A DNA stretch of 11,897 nt from Candidatus Kaiserbacteria bacterium RIFCSPLOWO2_02_FULL_54_13 (lineage in GTDB: Bacteria; Patescibacteriota; Minisyncoccia; Phycocordibacterales; Phycocordibacteraceae): positions 1-11,897 of the forward strand of contig MFMI01000020.1 in the NCBI GenBank assembly GCA_001783465.1. Reading direction: 5' to 3'. Position 1 is the stretch's first letter. Each line of letters opens with the position of its first letter. Below are positions 1 to 7,060 of the stretch, piece after piece. Position numbers and translations under genes: made by a program. Under the pieces are notes generated by a model, which did not search any database, was not told the origin of the DNA, and saw only the letters and a program-made list of their open reading frames with translations.

Positions 1-143
1 ATCTGCATATTAAATATTTCATGTTTTAGCTTGTATGTACGCCACCGTATCACAAAATCAGCCTCTTAAAAGTTTCTTTAACTCTCAAATGACAAAATGC
101 CGAATCCTACCTCCCCGACAAACTGAAGAAAAAGAGGTATTTG

Positions 144-173
144 CCCGCCGGAGGCGGGTCCGCCTCTGGTGGA
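144..173. repeat. tandem GC-rich hairpin pair (REP-like)
   Basis: Two adjacent short palindromes sit in otherwise AT-rich DNA. The first (144-158) has arms CCCGCC and GGCGGG around GGA. The second (159-173) has arms TCCGCC and GGTGGA around TCT, with one G-U wobble in RNA. The two units can also pair with each other. There is no T-tract, so this is not a standard terminator. It ends at the expected -35 region of the next gene. Similar CCCGCC/GGCGGG palindromes occur at 436-466 and 2419-2445, which suggests a dispersed family, but repetition across the genome cannot be shown from this window. Confidence 0.6.
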
Positions 174-198
174 AAATAATCTATCGAGCTGATATACT
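170..198 (+). promoter_or_regulatory. sigma70-type promoter of the 208-435 gene
   Basis: The -10 hexamer TATACT is at 193-198. A weak -35 (TGGAAA, 4 of 6 consensus bases) is at 170-175, with a 17-base spacer. The ATG lies only nine bases past the -10, so the expected transcription start falls at or just before the start codon. That implies a leaderless or nearly leaderless mRNA. The pilB promoter at 8612-8617 has the same geometry. Confidence 0.6.
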
Positions 199-207
199 AG
201 TTGGCAT

Positions 208-435
208 ATGGAAGGAAACCCAAACAAAGAATATGCGGCTGATTATTTGGAAGAACTTAAAAAGCTGAATGCCAGCATTGCTACTGACCAGGAACTTTTG
301 GCTGAAGTAAAGGAAAGTCAGGCATTGCAGATCGTCGGCGCCCGATTGAAGCGGAGCAGGGAACAGCGCAATGCATTGTATGCGAAGCATAATATTGTCC
401 ACAAACCGTACGAAGACGAACGACGAGCAGCATAA
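208..435 (+). CDS. small hypothetical protein, helical
   Basis: A 75-residue, charged protein that I do not recognise. Residues 10-58 are rich in Leu, Lys, Glu and Arg with heptad-like spacing (for example LEELKKLNA and ELLAEVKES), so a short helical hairpin or coiled coil is likely. There is no signal peptide, membrane segment or Cys. Coding status rests on three observations: a TATACT promoter nine bases before the ATG, a stop codon immediately followed by a strong terminator (436-470), and a compositionally normal soluble protein. The start has no Shine-Dalgarno; its context GCATATG matches several neighbours. The gene is visibly richer in A+T than the core genes to its right. No function is assigned. 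Confidence 0.65.
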   Translation: MEGNPNKEYAADYLEELKKLNASIATDQELLAEVKESQALQIVGARLKRSREQRNALYAKHNIVHKPYEDERRAA

Positions 436-470
436 ATCAAAAACCCGCCTGAAGCGGGTTTTTGATTTTT
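436..470. terminator. bidirectional intrinsic terminator
   Basis: A perfect 13-bp inverted repeat (436-448 and 454-466) with loop CTGAA; the GC core is ACCCGC/GCGGGT. It is flanked by A5 on the left and T5 on the right inside the arms, with more Ts at 466-470. It starts directly after the stop codon of the 208-435 gene and lies about 40 bases beyond the HU stop codon on the opposite strand, so it can serve both convergent genes. Confidence 0.9.
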
Positions 471-505
471 AACTATTCCCTACAACCTACTAACTACCGA
501 CTGGG

Positions 506-778
506 CTATTTAACTGCGTCCTTGAGCGCCTTCGCGGCGCGGAACTTCGCGGTGCGGGAGGCGTTGATGTGAATCGTCTCGCCCGTGCGAGGATTACGGC
601 CTTGGCGCGCGGGGCGCGCCTTGGTCGCGAAGATGCCGAGGCCGGCAACCGACACCTCGTCACCGCTCTTGAGGCCGGAGACGATTGAGTCAATCATGCA
701 CTCAACGGCGCGCTCGGCGTCGGCCTTGGTGGAGCCGAGGACGCCATGCACCTTGTCTACGATGTCTGCTTTGTTCAT
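506..778 (-). CDS. hup: HU-family nucleoid DNA-binding protein
   Basis: HU/IHF-family protein of 90 residues, the usual length. It binds and bends DNA as a dimer and compacts the nucleoid. The N-terminal helical part (MNKADIVDKVHGVLGSTKAD) is typical. It is followed by the conserved GLGIF turn (residues 46-50), the arm motif GRNPRTGE (60-67) with the DNA-intercalating proline at 63, and the C-terminal AKALKDAVK. The start codon is the family-typical Met and has no Shine-Dalgarno. The gene has its own promoter at 832-859, giving a leader of about 47 bases, and ends at the bidirectional terminator at 436-470. HU and IHF subunits cannot be told apart with certainty here, but the sequence is HU-like. 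Confidence 0.96.
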   Translation of the reverse strand: MNKADIVDKVHGVLGSTKADAERAVECMIDSIVSGLKSGDEVSVAGLGIFATKARPARQGRNPRTGETIHINASRTAKFRAAKALKDAVK

Positions 779-831
779 AAATATCTGTTAGCTGCTAATC
801 CCGCAGCCTACAGAGGGCGGGGATGCAAAGA

Positions 832-859
832 AGTATAGGAAATGCGCCATTTTATGCAA
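832..859 (-). promoter_or_regulatory. promoter of the HU gene
   Basis: Read on the minus strand, the -35 is TTGCAT (859-854), the spacer is 16 bases and the -10 is TATACT (837-832). Transcription should start near 825. The leader of about 47 bases can form a small hairpin from GCTGC and GCAGC arms. Confidence 0.75.
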
Positions 860-892
860 TAGGCTTTACAGCCCTGCGTGAATAACGTGCAA

Positions 893-2401
893 TCAGCGGG
901 CGAACTCCACCACGCGGTTCTCGCGGATAATGTTTACCTTGATTTCGCCCGGATATTTGAGCTCGTCCTGGATGCGCTTCGCAATGGAGCGCGCGAGGGT
1001 GTGCATCGCGATGTCGGTGACCTTGCCGGGATTCACGAAGACGCGTATCTCGCGCCCCGCCGCTATCGCATACACCTTCTCAACGCCCGGGAAGGCAGTA
1101 GCAAGGCGCTCCAAGTCGCCGAGGCGCTCCAGATAGCGGTCAACCGTGTCGCGGCGGGCGCCCGGGCGGCTCCCCGATATCGCATCCGCCACTTGGACGA
1201 TAACCGCCTCTGGTGTCTCATACGGATACTCCTCGTGGTGCGACTGCATCGCGACGATAATGCGCTTATCGGCGCCGAACTTCTCCAAAATGCGCCGCCC
1301 TATTTCAACGTGCGTGCCCTGAACCTCATGGTCAACCGCCTTCCCGATGTCATGGAGGAGCGCGGCGGTGCGCGCGACGTCCGCGTCGGCGCCAAGCTCT
1401 ACCGCGAGCATGCCGGCGATGTGCGCCATCTCAATGGAGTGCTGGAGTATGTTCTGGCCGTAGCTTGTGCGGAAGTGGAGGCGGCCGAGAAGCGCGGTCA
1501 ACTTCGGGTCGAGCCCGATGACGCCAGCCTCGTATGCCGCGGCCTCGCCCTTCTGCTTCACAATCTCGGCGACTTCGGCACGCGTCTTCTCCACCGTCTC
1601 TTCTATCTTGGCCGGCTGGATGCGGCCATCCACGATGAGCTTCTCCAGTGCGACCTTCGCGATATGGCGCCGCAGAGGGTCAAAGGAGGAGAGCATAATC
1701 CGGTCGGGCACGTCGTCAATGAGGACGTCCACGCCGGTCGCGCGTTCAAACGCTTTAATATTGCGCCCCTCCTTGCCGATAATCTTCCCCTTCACCTCGT
1801 CTGAAGGGAGCGCGACCGAGAGGGACATCACTTCGGCGTTGACCGCGTTCCCGAGACGGTGGATGGTCGTCGTGAGGATGGAGCGCGCCTTGTCTTCAAG
1901 GCGCTCGCGGCCGTTCGCAGAGAGCTTCTGCAGGCGCAGGAGGATGGCTTCTTCGTAGGTGTGCTCAATCTCTGAAAAAAGCTCTTCGCGCGCCTTCTCT
2001 TCAGAGAGATTGGCGGCCTTCGCGAGCTCTCGGGAACGCTCCTTCGCGAGATGTTCTGCAGACTCCTTCGCGCGCGCCGCTTCCTGTTCGCGCTCGCGCA
2101 CCTCGTTTTCTTTTTCATCAAGAAATGTCTCGCGCGCGGCGACGCGCTCCTCGCGCGAGGAGAGCTTCTCTTCGCGCTCTTCAATAGGTGCGAGGCGCTC
2201 GGTCTCTACCACCTCGCCGCGGAACTCGGCCTCGGCGACAATCTTCGCCGCAACCTCTTTGGCGGCGAGCAGTTTCTGTTTAATCTCCAGCTCAATAGAG
2301 CCGCGCTGGGCGAGCCCGATAAGCACGCGCAAGACGTACCCGAGCACGACGCCGCCCACGCCCGAAAGCGCAAGCATAATCAATATGATTTTGAGTGACA
2401 T
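893..2401 (-). CDS. rny: ribonuclease Y
   Basis: Membrane-anchored endoribonuclease that starts mRNA decay. The protein has 502 residues, slightly under the usual 510-520. Domains in order are an N-terminal membrane segment (about 4-30), a long charged coiled coil (about 40-175, Glu/Arg-rich), a KH RNA-binding domain with IIGKEGRNI at 207-215, and an HD phosphohydrolase domain with HSIEMAH at 321-327, LLHDIGK with the catalytic His350-Asp351, SHHEE near 387-391, and VADAISG with Asp406. All expected catalytic motifs are present. The start ATG has no Shine-Dalgarno. A 27-nt perfect palindrome (2419-2445) lies 17 bases upstream of it. The gene follows clpP by 129 bases, with no convincing promoter between them, so read-through from clpP is plausible. 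Confidence 0.97.
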   Translation of the reverse strand: MSLKIILIMLALSGVGGVVLGYVLRVLIGLAQRGSIELEIKQKLLAAKEVAAKIVAEAEFRGEVVETERLAPIEEREEKLSSREERVAARETFLDEKENEVREREQEAARAKESAEHLAKERSRELAKAANLSEEKAREELFSEIEHTYEEAILLRLQKLSANGRERLEDKARSILTTTIHRLGNAVNAEVMSLSVALPSDEVKGKIIGKEGRNIKAFERATGVDVLIDDVPDRIMLSSFDPLRRHIAKVALEKLIVDGRIQPAKIEETVEKTRAEVAEIVKQKGEAAAYEAGVIGLDPKLTALLGRLHFRTSYGQNILQHSIEMAHIAGMLAVELGADADVARTAALLHDIGKAVDHEVQGTHVEIGRRILEKFGADKRIIVAMQSHHEEYPYETPEAVIVQVADAISGSRPGARRDTVDRYLERLGDLERLATAFPGVEKVYAIAAGREIRVFVNPGKVTDIAMHTLARSIAKRIQDELKYPGEIKVNIIRENRVVEFAR

Positions 2402-2418
2402 ACGCCCGTTTTGTTATC

Positions 2419-2445
2419 CCCGCCTGTTTTCAGAAAACAGGCGGG
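2419..2445. repeat. 27-nt perfect palindrome in the rny leader
   Basis: Arms of 13 bases, each starting CCCGCCTG or ending CAGGCGGG, flank a single central base. No T-tract follows on either strand, so it does not look like an intrinsic terminator. On the minus strand it would form a very stable hairpin just upstream of the RNase Y start codon, in the clpP-rny gap. The rest of that gap (2446-2530) shows no gene or tRNA. Confidence 0.8.
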
Positions 2446-2530
2446 ACCAGATTAAAAGTGTGGAAATGCAGTCAGACTTTCGTATCAGCCAGCCAGCGAG
2501 TCGGTATGGGCAGACTGTACCACTATTTGA

Positions 2531-3127
2531 TTAAGAAAACACCTTGTCCACGAGACCATACTTCTTGGCCTCTTCAGCGGTCATGAAGAAGTCGCGCTCC
2601 ACATCTTTTTCTATTTTTTCAACCGATTGGCCGGTATTCTTGGCGAGAATCTTGTTCAACACGGCGCGGAGCTTCAGAATCTGCTTCGCCGTGATCTCAA
2701 TGTCGGTCGCCTGGCCCTCGGCGCCGCCGTGCGGCTGATGAATCATCACCTCGGCGTTCGGAAGCGCGAAGCGTTTCCCCTTCTGCCCCGCCGAGAGGAG
2801 GATGGCCGCACCCGAGGCCGCCATGCCGACGCACACGGTAGAGACATTCGGCTTCACGTGATTCATCGTGTCCACCATCGCGAGAGTTGCGGTCACTGAG
2901 CCGCCGGGAGAGTTGATGTAGAGCGAGATATCTTTCTTCGGGTCCTCCGCCTCCAAGAAGAGGAGCTGGGCGATGACGAGATTCGCGACATCGTCGTCAA
3001 TAGGTCCGCCGAGGAAGACGATGCGCTCCTTCAGAAGGCGCGAGTAGATGTCGTAGGCGCGCTCGCCGAACTGGCTCTTCTCTATCACCATCGGGACGAG
3101 CATTGAAGAACGTGGTTGTTTTTGCAT
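2531..3127 (-). CDS. clpP: ATP-dependent Clp protease proteolytic subunit
   Basis: Serine peptidase subunit of the Clp complex (family S14). It forms a barrel that degrades proteins fed by a Clp ATPase. At 198 residues it is of normal length. The catalytic triad is visible: Ser105 in GMAASGAA, His130 in MIHQPHGG and Asp179 in ERDFFM. The spacings of 25 and 49 residues equal those of E. coli ClpP. The motifs FLGGPIDD, YINSPGGSVTA and AKKYGLVDKV are also family-typical. Met9 or Met13 could be alternative starts, since family members often begin near LVPMVIE. The annotated Met1 has an ACATATG context and no close Shine-Dalgarno. It begins 14 bases after the upstream small membrane-protein gene, implying co-transcription. 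The partner ATPase is not in the window. Confidence 0.97.
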   Translation of the reverse strand: MQKQPRSSMLVPMVIEKSQFGERAYDIYSRLLKERIVFLGGPIDDDVANLVIAQLLFLEAEDPKKDISLYINSPGGSVTATLAMVDTMNHVKPNVSTVCVGMAASGAAILLSAGQKGKRFALPNAEVMIHQPHGGAEGQATDIEITAKQILKLRAVLNKILAKNTGQSVEKIEKDVERDFFMTAEEAKKYGLVDKVFS

Positions 3128-3141
3128 ATGTATATGTAAGG

Positions 3142-3342
3142 TTATTGATTCTCCTGCGTGACGGACGGCGCGGTGAGCGTCTGCTCCTCTGCGATGCGCT
3201 TGCCCCAGGAGTAGAACGCGCCGACAATAATCATGAGCACGATGATAATGATGGAGATAACCGCGCCCCAGGACTGCGCCTTCTGCGACGGTACTCCCGG
3301 TTGTGCGGTCTCTCCTTGCGGTAGAAGTTTTTCGGGTTCCAT
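3142..3342 (-). CDS. small single-pass membrane protein, unknown function
   Basis: A 66-residue protein that I do not recognise. Residues 1-24 are polar and Pro/Gln-rich. Residues 27-44 form one strongly hydrophobic segment (AVISIIIIVLMIIVGAFY). A basic patch (GKRIAEE) follows, then a polar tail. By the positive-inside rule the C-terminus would be cytoplasmic. There is no lipobox or cleavable signal. It starts 17 bases after the hppA stop and ends 14 bases before clpP, so it sits inside a tight run of genes. The start context is GCATATG with no Shine-Dalgarno; a possible weak -10 (TAATAC) lies seven bases upstream. A helper of the pyrophosphatase or a membrane adaptor is possible but only a guess. 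Confidence 0.7.
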   Translation of the reverse strand: MEPEKLLPQGETAQPGVPSQKAQSWGAVISIIIIVLMIIVGAFYSWGKRIAEEQTLTAPSVTQENQ

Positions 3343-3359
3343 ATGCGTTGTATTAGATA

Positions 3360-5495
3360 TTAGAATAGGGCGGCGAGCGTCGCGAGCAGGAGGAGCGCAA
3401 CGATGTTCGCTATCTTGATCATCGGATTAATCGCGGGGCCGGCGGTGTCCTTGTACGGGTCGCCGACCGTGTCCCCGGTGACCGCCGCCTTGTGCGCATC
3501 CGAACCCTTCCCGCCGTGATGGCCGTCTTCAATATGCTTCTTCGCATTGTCCCATGCGCCCCCGCCCGAGGTCATTGAGATAGCGACGAAGAGGCCGGTG
3601 ACGATGATGCCGAGGAGCATCGCGCCGAGCGCATTAAAGGCCGACACCTTCCCGGCGACGGCATTCACAATGACGAACAAGACGATTGGAGACAATACCG
3701 GCAGGAGCGAGGGGAGTAACATCTCTTTGATGGCCGCCTTGGTGAGCATATCAACGGCGCGTCCGTAGTCCGGCTTCTTGGTGCCTTTCATAATGCCGGG
3801 CATCTCTCTGAACTGCCTGCGCACCTCTTCTACGACGGCGCCCGCCGCCCTGCCGACGGCGGTCATCGCGATGCCGCCGAAGAGGTACGGTAGCATCCCT
3901 CCGATGAAGAGGCCGACCACTACCCACGGGTCAGTGAGACTCCAGGCGGGGACATCAATACCGTTAAAGAATGGGTATGCTCCGGAGTGAATGAAGTATT
4001 TCAGGTCCTCGGTATAGGCCGCGAAGAGAACGAGTGCGCCGAGGCCCGCGGAGCCGATGGCGTAGCCCTTCGTTACCGCCTTGGTCGTGTTGCCGACGGC
4101 GTCTAGCGCGTCAGTCACTGTGCGCACGTCGCCTTCCATCCCCGCCATCTCGGCGATGCCGCCCGCATTATCGGTGACCGGGCCGAACGCGTCCAGAGCG
4201 ATAATCATGCCGGCCAAGGACAACATCGTTGAGACAGCGATGGCGATACCGAAGAGTCCGGCGAAGGAGAAGGAGGCGATGATGCCGACACAGATGACGA
4301 CCGCCGGCAGAGCGGTGGACTCCATAGACATCGCGAGCCCCTGGATGACGTTGGTGCCGTGACCAGTCACCGACGCCGCCGCGATTTTCTTCACCGGACG
4401 AAAGTTCTTGCCTGTGTAGTATTCGCTGACCCAAATGAGGGCGCCGGTGACGATAAGCCCGATGACGCCGGCGAAGTAGAGGTCGCTCCCGGTAAACGTG
4501 AGGCCATCGGTCGTGGTCAGTACCACGCTCATCCCTCCGGGGATGATGCTGTTCATGAGGGGCCAGAGCCCGGCGAGAGAGAGAATGCCGGTCGCGATTA
4601 CGCCCTTGTAGAGCGCTCCCATGATGTTCTGCGAACTGCCGAGCCGGACGAAGAATGTCCCCGCGATGGAAGTGAGGATGCACATACCGGCGATGGCGAG
4701 CGGCAGGAGCATCAGCGCCGACCTCGTGTCGCCGGTGAAATAAATGGAGGCGAGCACCATCGTGGCGACTGCGGTCACTACATAGGTTTCAAAGAGGTCC
4801 GCGGCCATGCCGGCGCAGTCGCCCACATTGTCGCCCACGTTGTCGGCGATGGTGGCTGGATTACGCGGGTCGTCCTCCGGAATGCCGGCCTCTACCTTGC
4901 CCACCATGTCGCCGCCGACATCGGCGCCCTTGGTGAAGATGCCGCCGCCCAGCCGTGCGAAGATGGAGATGAGGGAGGCGCCGAAACCGAGCGCGATGAG
5001 TGAATTCTGGATGGTGCGTCCCTGCTCAATGACGGAGCCGTCAAGACCGAGCACAGACACGAGGAAGGCATAGTACCCGGCGACGCCGAGGAGCCCGAGG
5101 CCGACGACGAGAAGACCGGTCACCGAGCCGGAGCGGAAGGCGAGAGAGAGCCCCTCGGAGAGGCCTTGGCGCGAGGCCTCCGCCGTGCGCACATTCGCGC
5201 GCACCGAGACATTCATGCCGATGTAGCCGGCGAGACCAGAGAGCGCCGCACCAACGAGATATCCGATAGCCACGTGCCATCCGAGAAGGAACCACGCGAG
5301 TACGAATATGACCGCGCCCACTGCCGCAATCGTGGTGTACTGGCGATTGAGATACGCGCGCGCGCCTTCTTGAATCGCGGCGGCGATCTCCTGCATGCGG
5401 GCGTTCCCGGGGCTCTTAGAGAGAACCGACCTCACCGCCCACCAACCATAGAGGAGCGCCACGACGCCGCACGCGAGTATAAGTTGTATGGTCAT
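3360..5495 (-). CDS. hppA: K+-independent H+-translocating membrane pyrophosphatase
   Basis: Integral membrane proton pump driven by pyrophosphate hydrolysis (M-PPase family). It has 711 residues and many hydrophobic segments, as expected for about 16 helices. Pyrophosphate/Mg binding motifs are present: ADVGGDMVGK (191-200, where most homologues have GAD rather than GGD), DNVGDNVGD (218-226), DNAGGIAEM (442-450) and, near the C-terminus, GDTVGDPYKDTAGPAINP. Lys472 in GNTTKAVT is the residue that marks K+-independent H+-pumps; K+-dependent enzymes have Ala there. The ATG directly abuts the right end (as read) of a large inverted repeat and has no Shine-Dalgarno. A possible promoter lies inside that repeat at 5570-5578. 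A 66-residue membrane protein gene and clpP follow closely. Confidence 0.97.
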   Translation of the reverse strand: MTIQLILACGVVALLYGWWAVRSVLSKSPGNARMQEIAAAIQEGARAYLNRQYTTIAAVGAVIFVLAWFLLGWHVAIGYLVGAALSGLAGYIGMNVSVRANVRTAEASRQGLSEGLSLAFRSGSVTGLLVVGLGLLGVAGYYAFLVSVLGLDGSVIEQGRTIQNSLIALGFGASLISIFARLGGGIFTKGADVGGDMVGKVEAGIPEDDPRNPATIADNVGDNVGDCAGMAADLFETYVVTAVATMVLASIYFTGDTRSALMLLPLAIAGMCILTSIAGTFFVRLGSSQNIMGALYKGVIATGILSLAGLWPLMNSIIPGGMSVVLTTTDGLTFTGSDLYFAGVIGLIVTGALIWVSEYYTGKNFRPVKKIAAASVTGHGTNVIQGLAMSMESTALPAVVICVGIIASFSFAGLFGIAIAVSTMLSLAGMIIALDAFGPVTDNAGGIAEMAGMEGDVRTVTDALDAVGNTTKAVTKGYAIGSAGLGALVLFAAYTEDLKYFIHSGAYPFFNGIDVPAWSLTDPWVVVGLFIGGMLPYLFGGIAMTAVGRAAGAVVEEVRRQFREMPGIMKGTKKPDYGRAVDMLTKAAIKEMLLPSLLPVLSPIVLFVIVNAVAGKVSAFNALGAMLLGIIVTGLFVAISMTSGGGAWDNAKKHIEDGHHGGKGSDAHKAAVTGDTVGDPYKDTAGPAINPMIKIANIVALLLLATLAALF

Positions 5496-5612
5496 CCCGT
5501 TAGAAATAGGACGCGGACGCTTTAGTAGGTACCACGCTACCCCAATAATTATTTTTTATAATGTTGGCCATATTATCACAGTTTTAGGAACGCGTCCGCT
5601 ATTTCTAACGGG
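5496..5612. repeat. 117-bp inverted-repeat element between nusA and hppA
   Basis: The outer arms CCCGTTAGAAATAG (5496-5509) and CTATTTCTAACGGG (5599-5612) match perfectly. Pairing continues with CGGACGC (5514-5520) against GCGTCCG (5592-5598) after a 4-base bulge caused by a GGACGC tandem duplication. The interior is AT-rich and contains a 10-bp palindrome AATAATTATT. The element fills the whole gap: its right end is one base from the nusA stop codon and its left end touches the hppA start codon. In a nusA-hppA transcript it would form a long stem enclosing about 70 nt. It could be a structured regulatory leader or terminator, or a small MITE-like insertion. An AT dinucleotide flanks both ends, but that alone is weak evidence for a target duplication. 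Confidence 0.75.
5570..5578 (-). promoter_or_regulatory. possible extended -10 promoter for hppA
   Basis: On the minus strand TGATAATAT reads as an extended -10 (TGn plus TAATAT). No good -35 is visible. Transcription from here would give a leader of about 65 bases containing the distal arm of the inverted repeat. Tentative. Confidence 0.35.
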
Positions 5613-5613
5613 A

Positions 5614-6999
5614 TTACTCGTCCTTCGCCTTGTCGCGGTTTTCTTCTGCATCAGCAACAGTCTCGTCGCTCGCGGGAAGCACCGCGAGCTCCTCTTCAGC
5701 CGACAGAGCGGTGGTCTCTCTGACCTCGTCGGTGATAATTTCGGCACTCTCGGTCGGCATGACGCCAGCTTGTTCAGAGGGCGACTCTTCAGCCGGGGTA
5801 ACCGCGACGGTCTCGCCGTCGGACTCCGCGACTTCGGTGCCGGTGGTCGCAGACACGATATCAATATTCCAGCCCGTGAGCTTGGCCGCGAGCCGCACAT
5901 TCTGCCCGCCCCTGCCGATAGCGAGTGACTGCTCGTCTTCAGAAACGGTCACCGTCGCGCGATGGTCCGCCTCGTCAAGCACCACGTCAAGCGGCGTCGC
6001 GGGGGAGAGCGCCTCCTTCACGAATGCTGATGCATCGTCGTTCCATTCAATGATGTCAATGCGCTCGCCGCCGAGCTCGCTCATCACAGTAGAGACGCGC
6101 ACGCCCCTCTGGCCGACCAAGGAGCCGACCGGGTCTACGTGCGGGTCAAGCGAGGCGAGCGCAATCTTGGTGCGGCTCCCGGGCTCTCGCGCGAGCGCCT
6201 TCACTTCAATAGAGCCGGCGGCGAGCTCGGGCGCCTCCATCTCAAACAGCTTCACGACGAACTTCGGGTGCGCGCGGGAGAGGCGCAGGTACACGCCGCG
6301 GAATCCCTCGTCAACCGCGTAGAGATACGCCCGGATGCGCTCGCCCATGCGGTAGCGTTCGCCGGGAATTTGTTCTTCATAAGGGATGATGCCGGTCGTA
6401 CGGCCGAGGTCCACGAATATCGCCCCACGCTCCATCCGCTGGACGATGCCGGAGACAATCTGGCCTTTCTTCTCGCTGAACTCCTCCATCATGGAGAGCT
6501 TCTCGGCCTCGCGCACCTTCTGGATAACCACCTGTTTGGCGGTCTGCGCCGCGATGCGGCCGAAGTCGTCCTGTGGCTCAAGAGGAAAGATGATTTCTTC
6601 TCCGACAGTGACGCCGCGCTTGATGAGCTTCGCATCGGTGAGGAGAATATGCTTCTCGGAGTCAAAGCGGGGCAATTCTCCCTCGGCAAGATGCTCCTCC
6701 TCGCGTTCATGATGCCATCCTGGATGTCCAGCCTCCAGCTTCCGATTTCCGGTATCCGTCTCTCCGTCTTCCAGAGTAAAGCGCACCGTCGTGTCGTCCA
6801 CGACGGTCTTTACTTGTTCAAAAGCGATAGTGCCGGTGTTGAGGTCAAGCTTTGCGTGAACGACTTGTCCGCGCTTGCCGTATTCGCGTTTGTAGGCAGT
6901 TGCCATCGCGCTTTCAATGGCATCCACCATGGTGGTACGGCTAATGCCCCTGTCTTCAAACTCTCCGAGCACTGCATTGATGGTTTTGAGGTCTATCAT
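5614..6999 (-). CDS. nusA: transcription termination/antitermination factor NusA
   Basis: RNA-polymerase-associated factor acting in pausing, termination and antitermination. The start is set at MIDLKTINAVLGEF, the conserved NusA N-terminus, giving 461 residues. A longer reading from 7125 would run back through the promoter and is rejected. Domains are an N-terminal RNAP-binding domain (about 1-175), S1 (about 178-243, GQIVSGIVQRMERGAIFVDL), KH1 (about 245-310, with VGQRGVRV) and KH2 (about 325-385, with IGRGGQNVRLAAKLTGW). The N-terminal domain carries an extra, acidic, His-containing insertion at about 80-118. Residues 386-461 are a low-complexity acidic tail. No structured AR repeats like those of E. 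coli are seen. The gene has a strong promoter (7061-7088) and a leader with a terminator-like hairpin. The start context is CCATATG with no Shine-Dalgarno. Confidence 0.96.
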   Translation of the reverse strand: MIDLKTINAVLGEFEDRGISRTTMVDAIESAMATAYKREYGKRGQVVHAKLDLNTGTIAFEQVKTVVDDTTVRFTLEDGETDTGNRKLEAGHPGWHHEREEEHLAEGELPRFDSEKHILLTDAKLIKRGVTVGEEIIFPLEPQDDFGRIAAQTAKQVVIQKVREAEKLSMMEEFSEKKGQIVSGIVQRMERGAIFVDLGRTTGIIPYEEQIPGERYRMGERIRAYLYAVDEGFRGVYLRLSRAHPKFVVKLFEMEAPELAAGSIEVKALAREPGSRTKIALASLDPHVDPVGSLVGQRGVRVSTVMSELGGERIDIIEWNDDASAFVKEALSPATPLDVVLDEADHRATVTVSEDEQSLAIGRGGQNVRLAAKLTGWNIDIVSATTGTEVAESDGETVAVTPAEESPSEQAGVMPTESAEIITDEVRETTALSAEEELAVLPASDETVADAEENRDKAKDE

Positions 7000-7026
7000 A
7001 TGGATTGTGTATGTCGCCCTTTTTAT

Positions 7027-7046
7027 AAAGAAAGCCCCGAAGGGGC
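7027..7046 (-). terminator. terminator-like hairpin in the nusA leader (possible attenuator)
   Basis: On the minus strand GCCCC, TTC, GGGGC (7046-7034) is followed by TTTCTTT (7033-7027). It lies between the nusA promoter and the nusA start codon, so on this map it can only act on nusA's own leader transcript. The stem is 5 bp of pure GC. A second -10-like TATAAA overlaps its 3' end (7027-7022) and could alternatively start a shorter transcript. Confidence 0.6.
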
Positions 7047-7060
7047 AATCACGTATGGGT

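Noticed and set aside
1..22. Possible leftward gene start (MKYLICR) at the left edge
   Set aside because: Only seven codons are visible with no Shine-Dalgarno or clear promoter. Positions 1-140 otherwise show no supportable gene.
35..268. Plus-strand open frame of 77 codons
   Set aside because: It runs through the double hairpin and the promoter of the 208 gene and overlaps that gene in another frame; its Arg-rich stretch is the translated hairpin.
878..1804. Long plus-strand open frame (308 codons) opposite rny
   Set aside because: It lies wholly antisense to a complete RNase Y gene with all motifs; the protein is Arg/His/Leu-rich low-quality sequence, typical of GC-rich shadow frames.
2446..2530. 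Possible tRNA or small RNA in the clpP-rny gap
   Set aside because: No cloverleaf, T-loop or acceptor pairing; only 5-base matches such as CAGTC/GACTG.
4359..5003. Plus-strand open frame opposite hppA
   Set aside because: Antisense to conserved pyrophosphatase motifs; Glu/Gly/His-rich composition without a recognisable domain.
5557..5562. Perfect TATAAT on the plus strand inside the inverted repeat
   Set aside because: No plausible -35 and no plus-strand gene downstream; it lies in an AT-rich palindrome.
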